A DNA stretch of 64,000 bases from Phialocephala subalpina (GCA_900073065.1 FJOG01000009.1:1442267-1506266); one strand, 5' to 3'; positions 22,749-43,033 are shown, counted from the stretch's first letter. Program-made: numbers and translations. The notes: generated from the letters alone by a model not told the origin.

Positions 22749-23749
22749 GGCTGCTGTGTGTTTCCAGTTGCTGTGGGGAGCTTCTTCGAGAGCGAGGTTC
22801 GATCGTAAAGGTGGAAAGAGGTTCACCAGTACCTTCCTTAGGTACGGCAGCGCGAGACTGTACACTCTATGTCTAAGACATTTTGATTTGAGTTGCACGA
22901 GACGGGCAGGAACGGATATCTGAGTCGCTGCAGCTGTGCAGCTGATACCAGCCAAGATCTTACACAGTCACGAGGTGATAAGCTGCTGACAGGGATAAAT
23001 GTAGGAGCACCAATCAACATATGGGCAGGTGCTGCATGTACGAGTCTGTGTTGCAGAAATCACATTGAGAAGCTCGCTTTTTCCTTTCTCATGGCTTTAG
23101 GCTTATACTGCTTATTAGGCTACTCCATTGTGCCATAATAGCTTAGACCTTGGAGGCTAGAAAGTTGCGCATGAATGAGGCTGATTAGCCATCGAGAAAG
23201 TACATTCAGTCCCAATAGAGTCTCGACCAATAACATTTCAGTTCTGGGTTGACATGCTTTTTTCTTCCTTCGGGGCGTCACGCTCATCATACCATAATTG
23301 TTAGGCAAAATTGCGGTTGCATCTCCAATCTTGCAGTACCATATCTTCTCAGCTCCGAATTCAGTATTTACTTGACAACATTTTTGGAATAATCATTTGG
23401 AAGAGGACATCTTGAGAGAGGAGTTGGAGACGTAGAAAGAGAACATGATGTTCAAGAAGGATAGATTCTGTTCCCAGCTGCTTGGAAGTGGGGATTGGAA
23501 GCGTCGGGAAGAACTGTCCCAATACTGCCTGCCCTACGAAGGAGTTCCATGTTGACCAAACACTCTTGAAGATGGGAAAATCCCAGTCACAGAGCTCCAG
23601 TTGTAGATATGCCATCGAGGAAGAAGGTCGTTTGTGTCAGACAATCGAGTTTGCATTCATGAAGGAAGCCCTAGGCACAGCTATAACCTGCTGCTTCATG
23701 CAATTCCGCCCCAATGAACACCCAAAGCAACCGCGTCAATATCCCGACC
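22749..23749. other. Intergenic, promoter of PHO8 and 3' flank of RPL34
   Basis: About 1 kb. An in-frame extension upstream of the PHO8 ATG exists to about 22955 but its sequence is not conserved-looking and I do not use it. No CACGTG (Pho4-type) site is seen just upstream of PHO8. Confidence 0.45.
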
Positions 23750-24417
23750 CTAATGCTTCTTTTGTTGAGACTCCTTGAGAACCTTCTTGACGATCTTTTG
23801 CTCCTCAATCAAGAAAGCTCTGACGATACGATCCCGAACACAGTTGGCACATCTTGAACCTCCGTAGGCACGTTGAACGGTCTTCTTTGGTCGGGAGATT
23901 TGGGAGTATTCGCGGGGTCGGAGAGCTGGGATCTGTAGCACATGGATTAGCACGATATTCTATCATCCAGATGTCCCAATGTCCCAATGAACGAAGCCCT
24001 GATTGTCGATGCTGCCTGGGAACAATGCCGATGTCTACCAAATGACCGTCCTTGGACCGATAGCACAATGACCCTCCGGTGTGTTCTTCTGGACCGATTT
24101 CGAGTTCATCCTCGTGCCCACCAAGCAGCATCTCCAACTCTCAAGCCGTCGATTCCTTGCGCCTCGTTTTCGTGCAATCTCTAGGTATTTTTGAAAAACT
24201 TACACCTGGGAGCTTGATGCCGCAGTCACCGCACTTTGGCGCAGTACCAGCTTTCTTGATGTGAAGGTATCGAAGTTCGCCGCCGGGGGTCTTAACAACG
24301 CGAACTTTGTTGGATCGTGTGTTGTATCTGCGCTTGGTCAATTTGCTGACCTCTCATTCCAGTCTCATACATTACTCACGGGTTGCGGCGTCTGTAGGTC
24401 AATCTGTTAGATCCCAT
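23750..24417 (-). CDS. RPL34: 60S ribosomal protein eL34
   Basis: Exons 24417-24380, 24327-24204 and 23932-23750 give 114 residues, the normal size. The start [19 protein letters not shown] and the blocks [37 protein letters not shown] and [19 protein letters not shown] are diagnostic. The paired CxxC motifs (CGDC and CANC) would bind zinc. The first intron (24328-24379) lies a few codons after the ATG, common in ribosomal protein genes. The second intron (23933-24203) is 271 bases, about five times the usual length here; I searched it for C/D snoRNA boxes and found none convincing. The gene is divergent from PRP8. Confidence 0.96.
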
Positions 24418-24727
24418 CTTTGCGGTTGGTGGTCGTGATTGATTGAGGTCGTTGTCGCGATTCGATGGACTTTGATAAAAATTCCCAAAGTTCTTCGAAA
24501 GTGCGTAGCTGACTAAATTTTGTAGCATGTGATTGGGCGGATAAGCGAGCTAGAAATCGGCGCGCGCCAAACCATTTTGGGCTCCTGCAGGCATCGAGAG
24601 CAAAATACGCTAAAAAGCTAAAGCGCGACGAGATAATTTTGAACCTATTTTGCGCCAACGACCTCTCCCTTCCACAATCCCCCTCGTTCATCAAGAGGAG
24701 ACAGGAGATTATCGGCACATCATCGAG
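24418..24727. promoter_or_regulatory. Shared divergent promoter RPL34 / PRP8
   Basis: Only 310 bases separate the two start codons, so the genes must share a promoter region. An ATTGG (inverted CCAAT) occurs near 24532. The first part is the 5' leader of RPL34. Confidence 0.6.
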
Positions 24728-32106
<7,379 letters not shown>

Positions 32107-34107
32107 TGATCAGAGTTTTTTGCAGGTTCATCGGTGGAAATCCGGGATCAGTGGTGGGCAAGGAAAAATGAAGGGGAGCATGCGCGTGGTGGAGGATCAT
32201 TGCATAGCTCGGAAGCACCCGAATGCTGAATCTTGGTACGATGGCGTTTGATGGACCGGGAATGTAGCCATATTGTACTTTTTACTACTTAAGCATAACT
32301 TCAAGCGTTACCAGCGATCTCGATTGTTGCAGTGGTGAGCCTCACCATGGAATGTTCGTGTGTTGTAAAAGTTTGATCGGCATCGCGCATTTCGCCGGCG
32401 TGGGCATGTATATATAGCATGTATGGCATGTATGGCATGGCAGCCATCCATCTCGCATCCGGGAGGAGGAGTCCGTACCGTAGCGAGATCTCATGCGATG
32501 TGATGTCCGATCTCCTTCGGATGCGGCTTGGTGCTGCATGTTGTGCACATTTGGCCCTTATGCAGGTACCGTACAGGACCGCAAATACTCTATTCAGCGT
32601 CTCCGTACCTCGTGCCCCTCGTACCTGTGCCTGTGCCTGTGCCTGTGCTTGTGCCTGGATGTCTCTCGGTTGAGGCGCTGGTGGGTCGAAGGCAATCTAA
32701 ACATAAACTACGAACGAACACCCTCCTCTCCCAGAAATGATGATGAACAAATTTGACAATTCCCAGCTCGGACGACTATTGATTCTCGACAGGGTTGCAG
32801 CCCAGGGCTACTTTATCTTGTCGTCATCCCCCGGTTCGAGTACCAAAAAAGAAGACGCGCTCACGCGTTCGAGCACAGCTGGCGCCCAGCGCATGATGCC
32901 AATTCGACCAGGGGAGAGTGAGCTTGATACCTTGCAAGTCGCTCCAGTACCGGACGGGCTGCGAGGATCCACGATGGGGTCACGATGAGGGTCAGATTCG
33001 CGCCTGGCAGTGGCAGCGTGTCGCGACGGCGGTGTTTGGAATTCGAAAGCGTGCGCCTCCCTCGAGTCCCTTCTTGTCCTTCTCTACGCACCTTTCTGAG
33101 AGAGTCCCCTTCTCCATGTACACACTTCACATACGGTACAGGACCCAACACTGGCTGGCTGATGTTCGTTTTTACCCATTTCTTTCCAATTTTTTGTTAA
33201 ATTTTCTCCGTGGTCCTCTCCTGGGAAGTCCCAGTTGGTGCTGGCTGCAATTAGAGCTCCTTCTCCCTCCCCCAAAATCGATACTGCTTTGGTCGACGCA
33301 TGAGAAAAACCATTCTCGCCATTTCCGCAGAGCCAACCGTGTCCTATCAATTTGCTTCTTGCAGTCCGCTTCCACTTCGCATAACAACCGTGCCCTCCTG
33401 GCCGCGAAACCCAGTCTTCGGCAGAGTGGGGTGGACGTGGAGGGGTCAGATCCTGTTTTAGAAAGTTGTCTTCCAGAAGGTCTGAAGGCTTCCATGCTCC
33501 CTGTCGTCCCATAAAATTGACAGCTCGCTCACAGGCGCTCCTTGGGGCCCTGGCTCGGATCAATGTGCCACCTCTTCCCAAAAGGGCTCGACGCTGCCGG
33601 GTACTTTACATTTTGCATGATGCTGATCCAGCAAGCAGGCCCCGATGAAGGTGTGTGGGCAGACACCTGGTGTCTCGGAATGGCGAATCACTGGCTTGCC
33701 TTAAGCCTTGGGGTTTAATTTCTCAAGCATGATCAGAATTCATGCTGGAAGTTCAGACGACGAATATAACCCAAGCACAATCCCATCCCCTTGAACTTTC
33801 AGACCTTACACATATCGTTCCTTATACTCTATTTCGTCACAGACTCACAGTGTCCCTCACTGCACGCAAGTTGATCCTATGGTTTCGAGTTTCATCGCCT
33901 TTGCCCATCAAATGCTTTGCTCGGATAATCGATGAAGCTATAATACCACTGTTAAGATCAGATCCTATCCGACATTTTGCGTTTCAACTGCACACCTGCA
34001 CCTAAAACAAACGACCAATTTCTAGAAAACAAAGCGACAATCTGATTATAGCACGTCCCCCGGCCGCGGCAACCCTCGACAGAGGAGTTGCTCATTGGGG
34101 AGCATGC
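32107..34107. other. Intergenic, PRP8 3' flank and Myb-gene upstream region
   Basis: Two kilobases without a convincing gene. Short simple repeats lie at 32418-32443 and 32624-32657. The last part is probably promoter and 5' leader of the Myb-like gene. Confidence 0.45.
32624..32657 (+). repeat. Hexanucleotide repeat (CCTGTG)n
   Basis: About five to six copies of a CCTGTG unit, one with a C-to-T change. A shorter repeat of GCATGTATG with three partial copies lies just upstream at 32418-32443. Confidence 0.8.
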
Positions 34108-35029
34108 ATGTCTGGGTACAATTCGAGCCGGGAACAGGGCCACGATGCTCACGGCAATCCATATTATGCTGCGAATCCCGACTATGTTGCACATCCAGAA
34201 AGCGAACATCAGCGTGCCTTCGTCCCCAATGTCCAGCTTCACGAGCAGCACATTGCCGCGCATGCACAGCAGCAGCAACAGCAGCCGGTACACCACGCCC
34301 AACATCAAGTGTACGAGCACGGCATGGCTCAGTCCCCTCACTTCGGCCAACAGATGATGTATGGCGCCCCTCAACCTCAACGGATTCCCGGCAAGAGACC
34401 ACGGCCCGATGACTTGGAGCTTGAGGGATACCCTCCGGAGGGTATGGGAGGGCCGCAACTTGGGGATATGCACGGAATGGGTTCGCAAATGCCAGGACCT
34501 TCAATGGTCAATGTCGGATACGGTCCACAGCCAGTCTCACAACAGACATATCACTCACATCAACTACCTCAGCACAGAGCCAAGCAACCTCGGATGAGTG
34601 AAGGCGACTCTATGGTGGGACCTAGTGGAGGAGCTCCAAGTGTAGTTGGATTAGAGGGCATGCCAGCACCGGCTCCGAGGCCTCGCGGACCAAAGTTGAA
34701 GTTCACTCCAGAGGATGATGCGCTGCTTGTGGATCTTAAAGAGAATAAGTCGTTGACCTGGAAGCAAATTGCGGAGTTCTTTCCTGGGCGTTCATCAGGC
34801 ACACTACAGGTGCGGTACTGTACAAAGTTGAAGGCCAAGACTACTCAATGGACAGAGGAGACCGTGAGTCTCAACCGCTGCAACTCAAACATTGTCTAAC
34901 AAGCTCTAGATCCAAAAACTTCGGACTGCTCTCCACGACTACGAACAGGAGAAGTGGCGCATTGTGGCACAAAAAGTAGGCACGGGCTTCACATCGGCTG
35001 CTTGCAAGGAAAAAGCCAGAGAGTTATAG
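34108..35029 (+). CDS. Myb/SANT-like DNA-binding protein
   Basis: Exons 34108-34863 and 34910-35029 give 291 residues. The first two thirds are low-complexity and rich in Gln, His, Pro and Gly (QQQQQQPVHHAQHQ), likely disordered. The C-terminal third carries two Myb/SANT-like repeats: KLKFTPEDDALLVDLKENKS with LTWKQIAEFFPGRSSGTLQV, then a second repeat beginning QWTEETIQKL and, after the intron, EKWRIVAQKVGTGFTSAACK. The paired W or F residues at the expected spacing support helix-turn-helix DNA binding. It is presumably a nuclear transcription regulator; the target is unknown. Intron 34864-34909 is short (46 bases) but has good ends. The ATG at 34108 is the first in the frame. Confidence 0.82.
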
Positions 35030-37579
35030 CATTCAGCGTCTCCAGCAGAAGCTCCCGCTTCTGACCTTGGGGACACAGAATATTAGCTCAAAGCAGCACG
35101 AGGACACTTCAGATGCCCTCCAACGTCGTGGTCTTGCACAGACATCCTTCCAACCCGCACTCCACACCTTCTAAACATCTCCCTCCCACCAACCGACAAG
35201 CCGGACGAGGGCCACTCGTCTATCAACTTTGTACATTTACGCCAATGATACCCGGCGCAATGCATATTTTTCTTTCACTTTCACGACACACATATTCACG
35301 CCCGCGACTGGAGCGCGCTTGCCTTCAAGTACATTCGTTTTATTTTAGAAAGGTTCCATAATTGTCTGGGAAATAACGACTTCTTGCTCCGCTGGTTGGA
35401 AAGTTGAGTTTTGCCGACGAGGTCACCGTCGGAAGACAGAAATTTGGTAACATGCAAGCATATGAAGGCGCAATTGGGGAGGATAGAGCTGGTGGGGGAT
35501 TTGGAGCAAAATCATGGACCATCATATCATGTCGAATTCGAATATACCCTTCAGGAGACCTATTTGGGAAGGAACAGGTTGGGGCGCAGGGGGTTTCGAG
35601 TTACATCACATTGCATTCTTCTCAGCTCAGAAATTTTTCTACACATTGTCTCTTTCATGTTTTCTTTCAGTTACAGATTATTATTCTTGCCGCGAAAAAG
35701 ACTATACCCAGCCTTGCGACGTCAGCTTCCGCCCGACCATCCTCTTTCCTCTACATTTCTGTTGTTTTATTATAGGGATGGGTAGTCTTCTAGTCTGGTC
35801 TAGACTGGCTTTATTTGGATCTCACGAGGCATGATACGCGGTTGTTCTTTAGGTTTTCCATAGTGAGGCTATCAGCGTCGCAAGAGAGTTGACGATGAAT
35901 CCAAACTGGAACTGGGACTGGACGGGGCACGAGGCACGAGAACAGGAAAAAAAACACATAGACGGACGAACGGACGGGAAAGGGACCTGGGGAATAAATT
36001 AGTATCTAGTCATAAGTAGTGTCAGACCAAGCAATGGACTACGAAATAATTGGCCTTCAATCATCCCTTCAGCATTTTCGAGACTCGAGACTCGAGACTC
36101 GTCTTTCGGAGCCGGAAAATCGTTGCGCGTCTGAGTTCAGCATGATGCCGCGCTTCTGGCACGGCGCGGAGAAATGCACCCGGAGCTCGAGCTTCACTTG
36201 ACAATTACAAAGCTTCACGACCAGTTGTCGCGCAGCTGCTGCCTTGCTGCAGGTTCAGTCGCCTGACCTGCAGACAAGAATGCCGGCAGAAGAGGAATCG
36301 AATGGTTTTTTTCACCCCAGAATTCCTGTTCGCCGCCCCTCACATCTTTCGTCCCAAGACCCGGCAATTGCCCACAAAGACAATTGTCAGCAACCAGCTC
36401 CCCATCACTGATCATGACGTGTTCAGCGATGAGAGGTCAGCACAGCCTCGTCTCCGGCCCTGAGGCTCGTTGCCCGTCCAGGGCTGGAAATGGGCGAGTT
36501 GGGTTGTTGTCCAGCGCACCGTCCGCATCTTTTCTCCGGTTTCATGTTGGCTGGCAGCTTTCCCTTCCATCGCAAGGCAGGGATATCGGCGTGCCTGGGG
36601 TATCCTTGACGCATAATTGCGAGTTTTATAACTGATATGCGTTCATGCGCCCCTTTTCATTGGGTCTGCGTTTTGTTTGCTCAATTCACTTTTCTTTTTG
36701 GTTGAGAGGTGTGCCAATTGCGGCATTCTGGGACAAGGTTTGAATTGGGTTCGGCAGAGGGACGTTCGAGAAGGTGTTCAGACTGTTGGAGTGGAGCCGA
36801 TGTCAGGTGGATCTTTCTGTTTCATGGGATGGGTGGACTCAACGGTCTTGCTGGGGGACATGGTCTGGTGTTTGCTTGCGATTTTGACAGGACCACCAGG
36901 GCCCTGGGTGGAGAGAGAGATGGATGCTTGAATTTGGCATCTCGGGGAGGAGAATTTTGAGTTGGTGGGGTGCTGTATGCGTGCGTGGTGCGATTTTTTT
37001 GTTTCTTGAAACGCAAGGGTAGGGAAACACGGTTTGTCGATCATGAACTTTTGATGCTTGAATTTTCTTGAAATAAACTCCCCTATGCCATCTTTTCCCA
37101 TGTTCGCTGCGATGGTTATTTTTGGAAATAAGGATGATCGATCAGAGATTCAGAATCTCCACCATTGCGTCACGGTTGTACGAAAAGCTTGCTACATCTG
37201 ATGATTTTCACGAGGGTCCATTTCATGGAAAGAAAAAGGGGGGCAAAGAACGTCTCGGCAGAAGCAATCTTATCGTACAAGCGCCGGAAAGGGCTCACAA
37301 GGGAAAGCAACGTTTGTGCGTGCGCGTGGTCAAGAAAACGGTCGCAGGGAACTGAGGCTGATGACAGGGTGGAGACGTGGAGGCAAGGTCCGGAGGTTTC
37401 AAGGCGGGAATCTTTATTTGAACGCATTTATGCTGGAATAGCTTGTATGGAAGTATATTGCCGTTGGAAGCTATGGTCCAATAAACATCATATTCAGTGT
37501 TGGCCGGCTTGCAGCCGTCCACCATTGTACAGACTTGGGGAAACAAAGGCATGATGAATTGATGTTTGAACGCACTTGC
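35030..37579. other. Gene-free region
   Basis: No convincing gene on either strand. A short tandem repeat of CGAGACT (three copies) lies at about 36079-36101. The open frames are short, overlapping and without known motifs. The 3' UTR of the Myb-like gene occupies the start. Confidence 0.45.
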
Positions 37580-39036
37580 AATTGTCTTCGGCTTCATTCT
37601 CGGTGGAAGTATCGACAGTGGTAAATTGGGTGTCTTGGGGCAATAACACTTTGTTGTACACCTGATCGAACAACCTTGCAGCCTCCTGATTTGCCGATGC
37701 TTGGTAAAACGACGGCGAGGATGGCGAATTGGCGATGTCAATGTTTGGTAAATTGGTGATTGGGGTTGAAAAACCTGGATGTCTTGGACTTGGTGTCTAG
37801 AGTGCAGCCGACTGGTCCTCAACCTTCTAGGGAAATCGCCTCTGCTGCTCAAAGCCGCCAGCAACAAACATTAGTGTGCTTGAAAGGACGAGAGCTGCTA
37901 GCCATCCTTTTTTGCAATGGTAGATCTCTTCCGGATAGGAGGTAGTTGCATTGGTCCCATTCGCTTTGAATTGGAATAAGTTGCCCAAAACCGTCGGGTT
38001 TCCGGCCATTAAATCCCTAGAGTTGGTTGGTAGATTGTTTGTGCTTTGCTTCTGGTGCAAGAGATGGAAAGCCATTAAGTGTTGATGACTTGTGCAAAAC
38101 GTAAGCTCAAATCAGGCCTGCTGACATTATACAAAGTTGTCAACTCGAGCCCATGAGCAAGAGGAACATATGTCTGTCCATCCAAGTAATGTTCTGTTGG
38201 TGTTAATAAATACTCGTGACCTCGTTGTCGGCCAGATTGGATGCAAAGAGGTTGAAAATCTCTGTGCCCTAACACGGGAGGAAAAGGCTGTCGTGAATCC
38301 GTTGCGTTCTTTATTTGTGCTACACCACGAAAAACGGTGTCATCTAGCATTCGACTACTGTGACGTTGGTGAAATCATTCATATTGAATCCGAATCTTGA
38401 GAGCAGGGCTAGCTCCACAAGCGACGTATCGTTCCCGGTAATTTTTACATGTATTGCGTTGGTGTTGGTTCCCAGAAGGAAAGAGTTGTGCTCGGGACTT
38501 CTCCAAACACTGGATGTGTTGCATGTCGGGGTGTAAGGTATTTGAAGCGGAGTCAACCATTCTCCAGTCGCTGGAATAAATTTGATGTCGTTAAATTGAG
38601 TATTATAATGTGCGACTGGAGACTGAAGGACGTTTTCTGATCTGCGGGAATACCAGAGACCGGTATGCCCAACATTGAGCTATAGGCGGTGTTCCAGGGA
38701 CGTCGACCCAGCCTTCGAATACCCTTGTAGAATTGAGCAACTCTTTCACTGGAATCTTGACATTGTCTTAACTATCTTGGCTCCTGCTCTTTGCCGTATC
38801 TATAAGACATCCTGTGTATAGGGCGTTGATGGCGTACCCAGAGTTGGCGGAACTGTATGATGTCGCAAACGTAGACATCTGTCGAATCATGTTTAGGCAT
38901 GTAAATTTAGTCATGTCGGTGATATTGTTGTATCCGATTCAGAGGATTCTGGGTGATGCTTGACATCCGAGAGGGCAGAAAGCCCCAAGAATGAGGGTTT
39001 CAATGCTGAGAGGGCCAAATTTTGCCATAGTAGGCT
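37580..39036 (-). pseudogene. Decayed fungal membrane-protein gene
   Basis: Coding relics follow one another on the minus strand but need frame changes. From 39036: MAKFGPLSIETLILGAFCPL with a stop, then TKFTCLNMIRQMSTFATSYS and SANSGYAINALYTGCLID, a stop, and LLNSTRVFEGWVDVPGTPP. After a frame change comes FIPATGEWLTPLQIPYTP and ITGNDTSLVELALLSRFGFN; after another, DTVFRGVAQIKNATDSRQPF and RPDLSLRFAQVINT-stop-W. A membrane segment follows near 37870-37920 (KKGWLAALVLSSTLMFVAG), again in a shifted frame. Several N-x-S/T sites and the late membrane helix suggest a large extracellular domain with a C-terminal anchor, a layout I know from uncharacterised fungal membrane proteins. At least three stops and two frame changes; ends are approximate. 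Confidence 0.65.
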
Positions 39037-41037
39037 AGGCCATGAAATCTGCAAGCACGTTCTGGCTCCATACAAGTATTTCTAGCGTCTGGGATGGTCC
39101 AGTCAATAAGATTCAAAAGTCCCAACAACCCAGAAACATCGAGCTCCAAGTCCATAATACCATGCGTATGCCAGAGATTCGGAATCTTACATCGATATAC
39201 TGCCCTCTTTCAAGTTTATACTGCTCGATGAATTTCATTGTCCTGCCAATTATTGCAGCAAAAAATCCAGGCAAGATAGTAGGCCCTTGGCAAAATTAGT
39301 TGAGGTATACCAAGTGCAACTAGGGTTCAAATACCAGTAGACTCCATCCACTCACCCGTTGTCCACAATGGCTGACCTTCTGCCCAGATAATGAATTCGT
39401 CATTCCGTCTCCGACTCCGAACGTTGTCGAATAGGCAGTTGACGGACCATTAATAAGGAGGGCAGGCCAGACTGGAAGTGAGGGCTTTCGGTGCTGGCTT
39501 CAGGCTTGGCATATTTTCTCTTGGATTTGCTAGCAGCAACTCAAAGGAACTTTCACCTTGCTGCTGAGTGCCGCCATGGAATGGATTCTGCGACATGGAT
39601 TAACAGAGGACAAAGTACCAAGAACAACTGAATAGTTGAAAGGGAAAATGTACTGAAAACAAAGGTAAGAGATCCTCCACAAACGGAAGATACCTGAACC
39701 ATCGCTTTGGTTTTCTTGCTCACAAGTCGAAGATATCTTGACCCCGGCTTCGAGTTGTCAATATCCAAAAGAAGTTTACGTAGATGGTATCCGAGAAGAT
39801 TGTGCTAAGATCTTCCGGTGCCGACGCTTGATGAAAATTGGGGAACGGTCAAATTAGACGGAGAGGTATGAGACGAGACTGCTCAGATTAAGCTTGAAAA
39901 TTGAAGGTTCTCGGGTTGCCGGGAATAGACACATTGCACGAAGGTGGCTTCTGAGGCAGGAAATCCATGTACTGAGCAAGAGGTGATTTGCGTAGCTGGA
40001 AGATTGAAAATGGCAAACATGGTCAACGACATCGGGAGCCGAAAGTCCCGACACGCGAGAGAACATTGGATGTGTTCAGATCTTGGACGACGTGCCCGAG
40101 GACGTGATAGAAATCAGCTCGACGTGGTGCGATGCACAGACTACAGGCCGAACATCAACTGATACGCTGCTATGTCTGCGCATGTATGAGCTGGAGGAAG
40201 AGAAAGAAGACAAAAGGAAAGCGAAGGGAATGTATCATCTCAGCACGTGACTGGGCCCTGAAACGAGCCCTCGAGTCGTCCTTGTAGGTGCTTTGAAAAC
40301 TCCTTCCATCATCTCCATTTTATGACTCGCCTGCCAACTTGATCAGTGACAAGGACGGAAAGAAGGAGAGGTCGTCCGAGAATTACTGCTGCCGTTGCAA
40401 AAGTTCAGTCGCCCAAATTTTGTGCTGTTATGTCTTTTCAACTTCCATTCTTCCTGTTGACTTTGATTCCCACGGAATTCCGAATGTGTTTCCGCAACGT
40501 AGAAGCAAAGACGATTTTATGTCTTCGGACTGCTAGCGGAATGCACCTGGAGATCCGAGATAAGATTAGATCTACCATGCACAGAATTCAACGGCCTTTC
40601 AGCACGGTGCATCGCTCGGTAGAATCGGTAGGACTGTGAACACCATCCCAGTTTATATTCCCTTTCAGACGCAGAAATTCCTTGAAATTTGTAAGATTGT
40701 TTTGCGGAACATGTGGTTCTGAGAAGCCATCCTGCGCATCCGATTTGATTTTGCAGCAACTATGGAATTTTCGGATCTTGAAAGCTTCATGGCTCACCAA
40801 GACATCGTCTCTTAGGATGAAGCGGTTGTAATTAGCGGATCGTGCTAAGGAATGCTGTCATCCCAAAGTCAAAACAACAGGAACCTCTCGATCTCTCTTG
40901 CATTCATATTTCCTGTCGGTTTTTCGAACATTGTGTTCTCCCTCTCGTGCCGCCGTCTTTTTAATTTGGAAACAGAAGCGACTATACATGTTCTACTAGT
41001 TGAAGCAGTTGTGAAGATAGGAAACGGAACTCTGAAG
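39037..41037. other. Gene-free region
   Basis: May contain the worn-out front of the membrane-protein relic (minus strand, about 39037-39600), but I cannot follow a frame. No gene, RNA or repeat is evident in the rest. Confidence 0.4.
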
Positions 41038-42721
41038 ATGGTTGACGCGGAGCTCGCCATGAATGGAGGACCTCCTGACCAGAACGAAGTAGCAAACGTT
41101 CGAAGTAAGCCCCCCTCCGAAAGTCCCATTCAGCTACCGACATTTGTGTACAGCGGAGCAAGACAAGGAAGTTTCTGAAAATGAGAACCAAACCAAGTAA
41201 CTGGAACGCTGAAATACAGATGGGACTTTACTGTACGACTGGGATGAAGAACAAGACCCAAGAAACCCTTTCAATTGGTCATCTTGGATAAAATGGCGGC
41301 TTACAGTCTCGGTTCTTATCGTGTAAGTGACAGGGTCTCCCAGAAACAGCATTCGAGGCTAATTGGGGTCGTCAGCTCGATCCTGTTCGGTCTGCCTGCT
41401 GGAGCATACGGTGCTGAGTCTTTCAACGTTAGTAACGACGGCTTTCCGTACCTCTATTTTTCAAAAACCTCGTGGAACATGGGAGCAGCACTCTTCCCAC
41501 TACTATTTGTTCCCCTTACCGAGACGTAGGGACGAATGCCAGGGTGCTTTGGTGTTTATATCATCTTCTTCATATTTCTGGTTCCATGTGGCGTTGCACA
41601 GAATTTCGAAACTATGGTCGTGTGCCGATTCTTTGGTGGAGGGGCTTCTTCGGTAGCAATCAACATCGTTGGAGGGACGATCTCGGATGTTTGGAAAGGA
41701 GCACAACAACGCAGTTTGCCAATGGCACTTTTCGGAACAACATCTGTCATTGGTATAGCCCTGGGACCGTTCGGAGGAGCCATCACAACCCATCTTTCAT
41801 TCCACTGGATATACTGGATCCTCTCGATTTCTATCGGAGCATTTCTCCCCGTCTTTTGGTTCCTTCTGGTTGAAACTCGAGGCGACATCATACTTGCCCG
41901 AAACGCAAAGAAATGGCGAAAAGAGAATGCAGATATCGAGCCTCGATACGCGGAAGCAGAAATCGACCAGCCGTCTATGATGACACGCTTGAATGCTTCC
42001 TTCAAACGTCCGGTCAAGATGTTGTGCACTGAATGGGTCGTCTTTTCCCAAACTTTCTGGGTTTCTTTCGCTTGGGGCCTACTCTTCCTGTTCCAATCTT
42101 CAGTCCCGCAAACCTTTTCCGGCAACTACGGATTCAAGACTTCTTTGGTACAGCTCGCACTTTCGGTAGGTGCAGTGGTGGCTACTTGTATCAATCCTAT
42201 TCAAGACCACCAATACCTAGTTTCCGCGACAAGGTCAAAAGATGGGAAACCGATCCCTGAAGCAAGACTCCTCCGTCCCAGGCAGTCTCCTCTTCACCAC
42301 CGATCTCTTCTGGTACGGCTGGGCCAACTATCCACGCGTCCTCTGGATCGTCCCCACATTCGGCGTAGACTTCGGTCTAGGAATCTACAGCATCTACCTC
42401 GCCGTGGTAAACTACCTAACTGACTCTTACGAAAAATACGCCGCTTCCGCCTTCTCCGCCGCCTCCCTCGGACGAAATACCTTTGGTGCTTTCCTGCCAC
42501 TGGCGAATCCAGCATTATATACGAATTTGGGATGCCAGTGGGCGAGTAGTTTGCTGGGATTTATTGCGTTGGTGTAGACGCTTGCGCCGGTTATTTTGAT
42601 TGTTAAGGGGGAGGATATTAGGAGACGTAGTCCATTTATGAAGAAGGCTACTTTTGGGAAGAGGAAGGCGAGAGAGGTGGGGGTTGATACGGAGAGTGTT
42701 GGGAATGCGTATCGAGAGTGA
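41038..42721 (+). pseudogene. MFS transporter (drug/polyamine proton antiporter type), broken
   Basis: Exons read as 41038-41104, 41220-41322 and 41376 onward. The cytosolic start has the family block WDEEQDPRNPFNW, followed by helices and motifs such as VSNDGFPYLYFSKTSWNMGA, RFFGGGASSVAINIVGGTIS and DVWKGAQQRSLPMALFGTTS, and late YEKYAASAFSAASLGRNTFG. Lesions: TAG at 41527-41529 after FVPLTET; a one-base frame change at about 42262-42285; and TAG at 42575-42577, after which LAPVILIVKGEDIRRRSPFM continues to a natural stop at 42719-42721. The family exports toxic compounds across the plasma membrane. With two stops and a frameshift no full transporter can be made. Confidence 0.85.
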
Positions 42722-43033
42722 TCGATCAGGATGTTGGATGCTGGTAAGAAGTCAGTATTTCAATGATGAATGCACGACGAATATTCGAAGGTTTCAGGGC
42801 GTCTCATTGTGGGTTTGGTGTGCAATTGGAAACGATTCGTATTAATGTCGGGCGCAATTGCATTCGTCTCGACTCGAGAGAGTCAGAAGTGGTATTCGGG
42901 CGGCGCAGAGATTATAGGGTAGGTCAAGTGTGGGCATGGAGTGGTTCTAGAAAGCTAGGTTGATGAGCTCTGGAGGAAACGGAAATTCGGAAGTGCGCAT
43001 CTCATCTTGGAGGGAAAGAGCACGTGAAACCAC
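42722..43033. other. Intergenic between convergent genes
   Basis: About 310 bases between the end of the MFS relic and the end of the NDUFAF6-like gene. A CACGTG motif lies near 43020. Nothing else seen. Confidence 0.45.

Noticed and set aside
22749..22955. N-terminal extension of PHO8
   Set aside because: In frame but unlike any PHO8 front; the ATG at 22748 gives the usual acidic cytosolic tail before the membrane helix.
39318..39340. Second tRNA-like B box (GGTTCAAATACC)
   Set aside because: Upstream sequence lacks an A box and acceptor-stem pairing.
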